Assembly (NCBI GenBank): GCA_010692645.1
Contig: JAAHGS010000037.1
Span: 1-50,141 of the forward strand
Length of the DNA: 50,141 nucleotides
Direction: 5' to 3'
Source: Symploca sp. SIO2E9
Lineage (GTDB): Bacteria > Cyanobacteriota > Cyanobacteriia > Cyanobacteriales > Coleofasciculaceae
Both the position numbers and the translations under genes were made by a program. Below, piece after piece: positions 43,167 through 50,141 of the stretch. The notes below the pieces were generated by a model. The model saw only the letters and a program-made list of their open reading frames with translations, did not search any database and was not told where the DNA came from. The first letter of the stretch is position 1, and each line of letters starts with the position of its first letter.

Positions 43167-46100
43167 TTAAAGATTTACCTGTGCTTGCTCAATGCAAGCT
43201 TTTAACCGTTTGCCTAAAACCTGGACATGGGGTTCAGCAATCATTGACAAATGACTGCCTGGGACAAAATCGATATCTACAGGCTCGGAGGAAAGCTCAC
43301 CCCAGCCCAAGTCTGAATCCTGTGAAAGCTCAGAATAAGTCTTAAAATATAGATAATCCTCAGCATCTTCCGAAGGAACTGGAGGAATGTCAGTAGCCCG
43401 TAGCAAGGTAATTTGAGCCGGATAAATCTGTTTTGGTAGATAATCAATCTGAGATAGAGTGTTAGCTTTATAAACTTCCATCATATTTTTGAGTTGCTTG
43501 GTTTCAGCATTGGGAGGTAAGGTATTAACCATTTTTAGGTGTTGTAAAGCGTATTTGAGTTGCTCCTCTTCAGACAAGGATTTGAGATGATCATAAGAAA
43601 TCTGTGTCTCTCTTCCCAGAGAAAGCTCAGCCACTTCAATCAACTCAGCTAGCCACCGAGCATGATCCCAATTCAGATAATTCATGAGTACAGGATGTTC
43701 TTGCTCAGTGGGAGAAGCAATATCAATCATCACCAGTAAAGCCACCTCCTGTCCCTGAGCCACTAATTGTTGAGCCATTTCAAACGCTACTCTCCCCCCA
43801 AAAGAATGCCCTCCCAAATAATACGGTCCTTGGGGTTGAACCGTTTGCATTGCTTGAATATAATTGCTCGCCATATCCTCAATTCGGGTGGCTAGCTCTA
43901 ATTCTCCCTCGAAATCGTATGCTTGAAAACTGTATAAAGGTTGTTCGTCCCCTAAATAACGCCCTAAATCAGACAAGTAAAAAGGCTTGCCACCAACTCC
44001 TGGAACACAGAAGAAAGGTAACTTTGAACCATTAGGCTGAATTGCAACCACATAGGATGAACCAAAATCATCCGAGTCTTTTTGCAAAATTGTTGCCAAC
44101 TCTTCAATTGTTGGATTTTGAAAAAGGCTGGTTAAAGGAATATTTTTACCAAACTGCTGCTTAATTTGAGCCATTAGGTAAGGCGCTAACAGGGAATGAC
44201 CACCCAAATCAAAAAAGTTGTCTTGTACTCCTACCTTGTCAACCTTAAGAGTCTTTGACCAGATTTGCACCAATTGGAATTCTAATTGGTTACGAGGTTC
44301 GATAAAAGTATCCACGTCACTGGTGTTAGAAGGTGCTTTTAAGGCGCGGCGGTTTACTTTACCATTAGGAGTGAGCGGTAGAGATTCCAGGATGACAAAA
44401 GCCGATGGTATCATATATCCTGGGAGTTTATTGGTAAGAAACTGACGCAGTGTACTGGTGGTGAGTGTGGCCTCTGGTTGCGGCACAACGTAGGCAACTA
44501 AACGCTTATCCCCTGGGGTATCTTCGCGGACAATTACACAAGAGACTTGCACATCAACCTGTTGGCTTAATACTGCTTCAATTTCCCCTAACTCGATGCG
44601 GAAGCCCCGGATTTTCACCTGATTGTCGATGCGTCCTAAAAATTCTAGGTTACCCTCAGGTAAATAACGGGCTAAATCTCCTGTTTTATAAAGGATATCT
44701 CCTGCTATGAAGGGATTAGTAATAAACTTTTCACGGGTTAAAGTTAACTGATTTAAGTACCCCCTAGCAACACTTGCTCCTCCCACATGAATTTCCCCAT
44801 AAACCCCAACCGGAACCGGTTGTAAGTTGTGATCAAACAAGTAAACTTTTCTGTCTCCGATCGGCTTACCAATAGAAATAGAATTCGATTTTTTATCTAT
44901 TTTTTTGGGAATGGGATAACAACAGGTAAATACAGTGCATTCTGATGGTCCATAACCATTAATAATTTGTGTTTCAGGTAATAACGCTAAGGCACGGTGG
45001 ACATGATCAATAGATAGGGATTCTCCACCTATTATCAGTTGTTTAACCCCCAACAAAGATTCTGGAATAGTATCAATAATTAAGTTAAACAAAGCGCAAG
45101 TCAGCCAGAGAGTGTTAACTCCTTGTTCTTTAATAATTTTACTCAAGTCCTCTGGGGTAGAAATATTACCTGGATAAAGCACACAAAGCCCTCCGAAAAG
45201 TAAGCTTGTCCAGAGTTCTAGGGTCAAAGCATCCCAAGAAATTGAGGAATGTTGTAGCCAAATTTGGTGAGCATCAAGGCGAATATAGTCAACCCCAAAC
45301 ATAAAACCCATAATGCTACGATGCGGGACTTCTATTCCTTTTGGTGTTCCGGTTGAACCCGATGTATAGATAATATAGGCTAAATTGTTTGGAGTAATTT
45401 TATTTACTAAATTTTCGGTTGAGTATTTAGCAATGCTATCCCATTTTGAATGTATATCTATCACCTGCTGACTACTATCAACTGGGAGTTGTTCAGATAA
45501 ATCCTTTTGAGTAAGAACAATAGGACAATTTACATCTTTGATCATAAAATCCAGTCTTTCCGAAGGGTAAGCAGGATCTAGGGGAACATAAGCTCCTCCT
45601 GCTTTAAGAATGGCTAAAATTGCAATCACCATTAAAGGTGATCTTTCAATACAAATCCCAATCTTATCCTCTAACTTGATCTCTAAAGATTGTAAATAAT
45701 GTGCTAACTGGTTAGCACGACAATTCAATTCCGAGTAAGTTATTTGTTGATCTGAATATACTACTGCTACAGAATCAGGGGTGCGCTCTACCTGTTCCTC
45801 AAATAACTTATGAATACACTGATACTGGGGATAGTCGCTTCGAGTGTTGTTCCATTCGACTAACAATTGATGACGTTCTGTTTTGCTTAACAGCGGTATT
45901 TCCGCAACTCGCACTTCAGGATTTGCCACAACCTCCTCGAGTACAGTTTGAAAATGTTGACCCATGCGAGTAATGGTAGTAGGGTCAAATAAATCACGGT
46001 CATAGAACCAAACGCCTTCTAAACCCTCTGGATTTTCCCAAACGATTACTTCTAGGTCAAATCGGGCTTGGATATCAATGGGCAAAGGCATACTCTGCAT

Positions 46101-47420
46101 AGCTAAACCTGACAAAGCGCCCTCTGACTGGGGAGTACTCTGGAGTGAAAAAATTACCTGTACTAGAGGATTTCGACTCAAATCTCGATCAGGCTGTAAC
46201 TTTTCCACCAACATTTCAAAGGGTAGATCTTGGTGAGCATAGGCTGAAAGAGTAGTTTGCTTGATTTGAGTTAAAAACTCTTTAAAACTAGGATTATCAG
46301 AGAGATCGCCTCTTAATGCTAGGGTATTGGCAAAAAACCCGATTAGCGGTTCAACACTTTTGTTGTTGCGGTTAGCAATGGGAGAGCCCACAACAAGATC
46401 TGACTGACCACTATAACGAGAAATAATCACCAGAAAAGCTGCCAGCATGGTCATAAACAATGTAGCTTCTGAATTCTGGCTCAACTGCCTAAGGCGTTGG
46501 GTTAAATCCTGATCCAGTTGAAAAGACTCAACTGCACCTTTAAAAGTTTGAACTGGGGAACGGGGAAAATCAGTAGGCAATTCTACGACCGGAGGGGCAT
46601 CAGCCAACTGTTGCTGCCAGTAATTGAGTTGACGCTCAAGAACTTCCCCTGTCAGCCACTGACGTTGCCACAGAGCAAAATCGGCGTACTGGATGGTTAA
46701 TTCTGGAAGTGGGGACGGGAGTCCTTGAGAGAAGGCTGCATATAGCTTAGACAACTCACTGAAGAAGATATTTAAAGACCAACCATCGTAGATAATATGG
46801 TGCATCTTCAACAGGAGTACGTGTTCCTGGGAGTTCAGTTTGACTAAGGTAAATTGTACTAGGGCTTCACCTGCCAAATCCAAGGGCTTGGAGGCAAGAG
46901 ACTTCACCATTTGTTGAATTTGAGCCGTTTGCTCCTCGGCAGACAGCCCCTGCAAGTCATCGATAGGTAAAGTAAAGGCACTAGGTTCAGCAATGTGCTG
47001 AATTGCTTCCCCGTCTACTGAGGGAAAAGTAGTTCTTAGGATTTCATGACGACGAACCAGTTCATTGAGACTTTTCTCCAGTGCAACAATATCAAGTGAA
47101 CCCTCTAACCGTAGCGCCTCCAGCATATTATAAGACTGACTATCGGGCGAGAGTTGGTGCAGAAACCATAGCCGTTGTTGGGCAAAAGACAGAGGAATTT
47201 TATTGTCCCGTGACATCGGAACAATCGCTAATTCAGTGGATTTATAGGCTGACTTAGCTTGTTTTAAAAATGCAATAATTTCAGGTTTCTTTTTCCCTAT
47301 TTCTTGTTTGATTTCGGGTGTCATTGCACCTTGAGGAGCTTGATATTTTAGTTTCTCTTCCTCAAACCAAAGTTTGATGTCTAAACTATTTAAATGGGAC
47401 AAAAATTCTACTACTTTCAC
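43167..47420 (-). CDS. Terminal NRPS module: TubC docking, C, A, PCP, TE
   Basis: About 1417 aa. The start is the GTG at 47420, because GGAAGGTGG lies 7 bases upstream and the next line KVVEFLSHLNSLDIKLW matches the TubC docking start. Domains: docking 1-54; condensation about 72-510 with HHIIYDG at 207-213; adenylation about 530-1025 with YTSGSTGTPKG and NGYGPSE; PCP about 1040-1110 with LGGHSL; thioesterase about 1130-1417 with GGHSFGG and PGSHLSM. Read against GrsA, the pocket is D-A-L-W-I-G-G-V-F-K, closest to valine codes I remember. The TE should release the product. No epimerase is seen. Confidence 0.92.
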   Translation of the reverse strand: MKVVEFLSHLNSLDIKLWFEEEKLKYQAPQGAMTPEIKQEIGKKKPEIIAFLKQAKSAYKSTELAIVPMSRDNKIPLSFAQQRLWFLHQLSPDSQSYNMLEALRLEGSLDIVALEKSLNELVRRHEILRTTFPSVDGEAIQHIAEPSAFTLPIDDLQGLSAEEQTAQIQQMVKSLASKPLDLAGEALVQFTLVKLNSQEHVLLLKMHHIIYDGWSLNIFFSELSKLYAAFSQGLPSPLPELTIQYADFALWQRQWLTGEVLERQLNYWQQQLADAPPVVELPTDFPRSPVQTFKGAVESFQLDQDLTQRLRQLSQNSEATLFMTMLAAFLVIISRYSGQSDLVVGSPIANRNNKSVEPLIGFFANTLALRGDLSDNPSFKEFLTQIKQTTLSAYAHQDLPFEMLVEKLQPDRDLSRNPLVQVIFSLQSTPQSEGALSGLAMQSMPLPIDIQARFDLEVIVWENPEGLEGVWFYDRDLFDPTTITRMGQHFQTVLEEVVANPEVRVAEIPLLSKTERHQLLVEWNNTRSDYPQYQCIHKLFEEQVERTPDSVAVVYSDQQITYSELNCRANQLAHYLQSLEIKLEDKIGICIERSPLMVIAILAILKAGGAYVPLDPAYPSERLDFMIKDVNCPIVLTQKDLSEQLPVDSSQQVIDIHSKWDSIAKYSTENLVNKITPNNLAYIIYTSGSTGTPKGIEVPHRSIMGFMFGVDYIRLDAHQIWLQHSSISWDALTLELWTSLLFGGLCVLYPGNISTPEDLSKIIKEQGVNTLWLTCALFNLIIDTIPESLLGVKQLIIGGESLSIDHVHRALALLPETQIINGYGPSECTVFTCCYPIPKKIDKKSNSISIGKPIGDRKVYLFDHNLQPVPVGVYGEIHVGGASVARGYLNQLTLTREKFITNPFIAGDILYKTGDLARYLPEGNLEFLGRIDNQVKIRGFRIELGEIEAVLSQQVDVQVSCVIVREDTPGDKRLVAYVVPQPEATLTTSTLRQFLTNKLPGYMIPSAFVILESLPLTPNGKVNRRALKAPSNTSDVDTFIEPRNQLEFQLVQIWSKTLKVDKVGVQDNFFDLGGHSLLAPYLMAQIKQQFGKNIPLTSLFQNPTIEELATILQKDSDDFGSSYVVAIQPNGSKLPFFCVPGVGGKPFYLSDLGRYLGDEQPLYSFQAYDFEGELELATRIEDMASNYIQAMQTVQPQGPYYLGGHSFGGRVAFEMAQQLVAQGQEVALLVMIDIASPTEQEHPVLMNYLNWDHARWLAELIEVAELSLGRETQISYDHLKSLSEEEQLKYALQHLKMVNTLPPNAETKQLKNMMEVYKANTLSQIDYLPKQIYPAQITLLRATDIPPVPSEDAEDYLYFKTYSELSQDSDLGWGELSSEPVDIDFVPGSHLSMIAEPHVQVLGKRLKACIEQAQVNL

Positions 47421-47489
47421 TTGTAAACCACCTTCCAAACTTGTTATTTAAGTAAGTCTAAATTGCTTGAAAAATCTTAAAAAAAAGAA

Positions 47490-47867
47490 TTATATTGCTG
47501 GACGGAAAAAGTAGCTCCGACGAGTTATGATCTTATTTTTATCGAAAGAATATACATCACTAAAGCTCTCATTAATTTGAGATCCATTTTTATGGGTACC
47601 AATAAACTGTCCCCAACATGAACCAAATTTATCTTCACAAACAATATGTTCAATTTGATGTTTTCCAAATGCAATAATCCTCTCATGCTGATAAAAATGC
47701 ACAAGTTTATCAATGCCAACTATAATTGAATAACCTGGACGTTCATAGACAATATCTTTGTCAAAGTACTTTACTAATAATTTCCAATCGGAAGAATCAA
47801 TAGCATCAAACAAACTGATGATTAATTCCTTGTTGACTCCATTTAGTGAACTAATAGATTGAGACAT
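47490..47867 (-). CDS. NTF2/SnoaL-like small protein
   Basis: 125 aa from the ATG at 47867; AGAGGG lies about 8 bases upstream, which beats the in-frame ATG at 47894. ELIISLFDAIDSSDWKLLVKYFDKDIVYERPGY, a histidine-rich middle (HFYQHERIIAFGKHQIEHIV) and the end SYFFRP fit the SnoaL/NTF2-like alpha-plus-beta barrel. Relatives act as cyclases, isomerases or hydrolases in natural-product pathways, and many are non-catalytic. Lies between the two docking-domain proteins of the cluster. Confidence 0.65.
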   Translation of the reverse strand: MSQSISSLNGVNKELIISLFDAIDSSDWKLLVKYFDKDIVYERPGYSIIVGIDKLVHFYQHERIIAFGKHQIEHIVCEDKFGSCWGQFIGTHKNGSQINESFSDVYSFDKNKIITRRSYFFRPAI

Positions 47868-47970
47868 GTTTGTAACCCTCTGTATTTTTGTCATTAATTA
47901 CTAAATTGTCTTAAGTCAAGAATTATGTTGTTTCAAAATTGTTTAAATTAAGACAAAAACTCTACGACTT

Positions 47971-49854
47971 TCATCTGCCAATTGCCTCCCAAATTTGTTT
48001 TTCAATTCTCTCTAAATTGAAATTACGCGGCTCACTTTTGGAATTAAAAAGCCCATCAGCTTCCCATTTGCTCGCGTCTAGACTAATACCCCAAACATTC
48101 AACCATGGAGTAGAGATAATTTTAGGTAACATCTCTGGTTTGGTATCTTCCAGGGCTAACCGGAAAATCACTTGCGCCAGTTCCTCAACTATTTCTAGAC
48201 TAGTTAAGTAATTTTGGATGATTTCCGACTCGGTTTGGTTTGATTTTAAATTGCGAGTTCGTAATTCATCAATAAAGGGAATTGACAAATAATCAATAAA
48301 TTCAAAGTTAACTCGATGCAAAGACTGATTAGCCCAATCTTTAAATAACTGTTGCATCCGATAGGAAAGGGGGAAAAATTTTCCATTGATCTGTTGAACC
48401 TTCAGCCTGAGTTCTTGATCAAGGAAAATAGAGTTAAACATCATTAAACCACTAAATGTCCATCCTGAGACAATATCCCAGAGAAATTTTGCTGCCATCA
48501 CCATGCCATTCCCCAGGCAATTGTAGGCATTTTGAATATTAAAAGTGATGCCATCACTGTAGGTTAGATAGAATTGATTGGCATCTTCTACTTGTTCTTG
48601 AGTCAGCTTACCGTCAAGATCAAGCTCAATCATCTGAGCTGTTAATGAATTACCAAAACCGATATTATCGATACCAGGAGAATACAATGGATCAGGAAAT
48701 GTACCAGCTTCTCCTATGCAAGTCCAGCGCTCAAAGGAAAATACTTGTTTAGATGAGTAGCTGTATTTTGGCATTTTTCTAAAGTCTTTTGGTTGCTTAT
48801 CTTTAAGGTATGAACCTAAAACTGGTTCATTTTTCTGCAACCACTCACAGGCTAGCTCATAGTTATGATAATTCTTTAAGGGATGAATGTCTTGGCGAGC
48901 GACAATTCCAATACTGGTATGACCAGTAGACAAGGGAATTATCCAAACCCAGTATCCTTCACCACATAAGTGACTAGTGGAATAGTAACGATTTTTGTGG
49001 GGAACGCGATTATGCCATTTTTCTTCACTATTAGGCACGAAATCACCAACATTAAAGTCACATTCAATCCGAAACCAAACCGCACTAAAGTTTTCGTTAT
49101 TAGGTTTATCTAAACCCAATTTTCTTTGCACAAATCGACGCCTACCCATGGCATCAACGACCCACCGAGCTTTAATGATGTTGTTTTTTTTATTATCTCC
49201 ATTTCCTTGAGAATAAATGATTTTATGATGTTGCTGTAATCCGACTGCCAGATCAATCTCATTAACTAAACAATTTTCCAGTAATTCTACTCCTGCTTCA
49301 ACATTAAATTGGCGTAAATCATTCTCGAATTTACCTCGGTATATTTGATAGGAGTTAGGAAGATGAAACTCTGATAGTCCTAGTTCAGGTCTTTTGTGGA
49401 AATTCGTTTCCTGATTATTGAAAAAATATCGTAATCCCAGTTTGGTTAAATGTTGTGTTTCAAAATAATCTCTTAGTTGAAGAGTATTAGCTAAGTAGAA
49501 AGCACCCACTTCAACTGTTGACTCCCCCATTTTGAAACTTGCTTCTGGTAAAGGTCTAGGGATGCGATCGAGAACGGCAACTGAAATATTAGGTTTTTGA
49601 AATTTCAACTGTCGTGCCAATGTTAACCCGGCTAAGCCACCACCACAAATAACGACATCATAAGCATCTGCTTGATTTAAATCTTCAGTTTGTTGACGCA
49701 GTAAGGCAATTAATTCTTCTTTCTTTTCCTTTAAGGTTTTTAATAATTCTGGTGTCAGTATTCCCTGGGGTGAACGATAACGCAGTTTATCATTTTCAAC
49801 CCAGATTTTTATCCCTAAATGATTGAGATACGACAGTAATTCAGTTGTTTTCAT
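47971..49854 (-). CDS. Flavin-dependent halogenase-like enzyme with N-terminal TubC docking domain
   Basis: 627 aa, ATG. Residues 1-54 (KTTELLSYLNHLGIKIW, SPQGILTPELLKTL, EELIALLRQ) mirror the docking domain of the NRPS next door. The enzyme part has FAD motif GGGLAG at 71-76, GES at 110-112, the putative catalytic lysine K138 in TKLGLRYFF, WVWIIP at 302-307 (WxWxIP), and FPDPLYSPG at 386-394 (Fx.Px.Sx.G), all features of flavin-dependent halogenases. It would chlorinate or brominate a carrier-bound or free substrate. A non-halogenating FAD role is not excluded. 51 bases separate it from the partial NRPS gene upstream. Confidence 0.78.
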   Translation of the reverse strand: MKTTELLSYLNHLGIKIWVENDKLRYRSPQGILTPELLKTLKEKKEELIALLRQQTEDLNQADAYDVVICGGGLAGLTLARQLKFQKPNISVAVLDRIPRPLPEASFKMGESTVEVGAFYLANTLQLRDYFETQHLTKLGLRYFFNNQETNFHKRPELGLSEFHLPNSYQIYRGKFENDLRQFNVEAGVELLENCLVNEIDLAVGLQQHHKIIYSQGNGDNKKNNIIKARWVVDAMGRRRFVQRKLGLDKPNNENFSAVWFRIECDFNVGDFVPNSEEKWHNRVPHKNRYYSTSHLCGEGYWVWIIPLSTGHTSIGIVARQDIHPLKNYHNYELACEWLQKNEPVLGSYLKDKQPKDFRKMPKYSYSSKQVFSFERWTCIGEAGTFPDPLYSPGIDNIGFGNSLTAQMIELDLDGKLTQEQVEDANQFYLTYSDGITFNIQNAYNCLGNGMVMAAKFLWDIVSGWTFSGLMMFNSIFLDQELRLKVQQINGKFFPLSYRMQQLFKDWANQSLHRVNFEFIDYLSIPFIDELRTRNLKSNQTESEIIQNYLTSLEIVEELAQVIFRLALEDTKPEMLPKIISTPWLNVWGISLDASKWEADGLFNSKSEPRNFNLERIEKQIWEAIGR

Positions 49855-49905
49855 GATTTCAAATTAACTAGAGTGTAGTCAGGCTAAATGAGTTTTAATA
49901 AATTT

Positions 49906-50141
49906 CTATAATTCACCTTTCTCATAATCTAGTAGTGTTTCGCCTCTGGAAGCTTGAAAATCAATAACACTAGAAAGAACCTCAATAGTTTTCGCCAAAC
50001 TAGCCACACTCGGATACTCCAGAAAATTCTGTAAAGACAACTCCACAGAAAACACCTCCCCCAAACGAGAAATAACCTGAGTCGCCAACAAAGAATGCCC
50101 CCCAAGCTCAAAGAAATTCTCCTCGACACCAATACCCTCAA
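49906..50141 (-). CDS. C-terminal carrier domain of an NRPS (partial, runs off window)
   Basis: Only the last 77 codons are present: EGIGVEENFFELGGHSLLATQV, with the phosphopantetheine serine in LGGHSL, then FLEYPSVASLAKTIEVL, and a terminal tail of about 20 residues ending ETLLDYEKGEL. No thioesterase follows. The acidic tail is the sort of short peptide that TubC-type docking domains grip, and both downstream proteins start with such a domain. The gene continues beyond 50141. Confidence 0.85.
   Translation of the reverse strand, partial: EGIGVEENFFELGGHSLLATQVISRLGEVFSVELSLQNFLEYPSVASLAKTIEVLSSVIDFQASRGETLLDYEKGEL

Overview
The window comes from a cyanobacterial chromosome. It carries a cyanobacterial-type biliverdin reductase, several GCGATCGC (HIP1) octamers (for example 3502-3509 and 5209-5216), C-rich short tandem repeats, DUF4168 and other cyanobacteria-typical unknown proteins, and a cyanobacterial style of IS200/IS605 tnpB element. 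I cannot fix the genus from sequence alone.

Layout. 1-9000 is mainly housekeeping: bvdR, a DUF4168 secreted protein, a malic enzyme, an SRPBCC protein, dnaA with a five-box DnaA cluster just downstream (probable oriC), a J-domain protein and an aspartate-type aminotransferase. 9200-18500 holds a Ser/Thr kinase, a glycosyl-hydrolase-like protein, a sulfotransferase split by a homopolymer frameshift, an FAD monooxygenase, a transmembrane adenylate cyclase translationally coupled to a sulfite-oxidase-fold lipoprotein, and a redoxin. 18600-20200 is a tnpB element. 20200-24700 has mogA and then four co-directional genes of unknown function that share a DGD...H motif. 24800-31050 has an AI-2E family membrane protein, DUF1622, a roadblock-like protein, an ammonium transporter and a kinase-GTPase fusion. 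31700-35550 is mltG, yqeG and proB, all on the minus strand and separated by relics of IS200/IS605-type elements. 35570-37800 holds another orphan right-end/scaffold, tRNA-Pro(CGG), an intact zinc-finger tnpB and a frameshifted tnpB relic.

37900-50141 is the downstream part of a nonribosomal peptide gene cluster, all on the minus strand, which continues past the window. In transcription order it has: the carrier-domain end of an NRPS; a flavin-dependent halogenase-like enzyme with an N-terminal TubC-type docking domain; an NTF2/SnoaL-like protein; a terminal NRPS module (docking, C, A, PCP, TE) whose adenylation pocket I read as valine-like; a methyltransferase; an SDR-fold protein lacking the Tyr/Lys catalytic pair; a permease-only ABC half; and a full ABC exporter half with a low-complexity tail.

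The parts most worth a second look are the four-gene DGD cluster, the kinase-GTPase fusion, the docking-domain halogenase in the NRPS cluster, the cyclase/lipoprotein pair, and a set of omegaRNA-like scaffolds, some with no tnpB beside them. Homology statements are made from memory of families and motifs; no database search was run.
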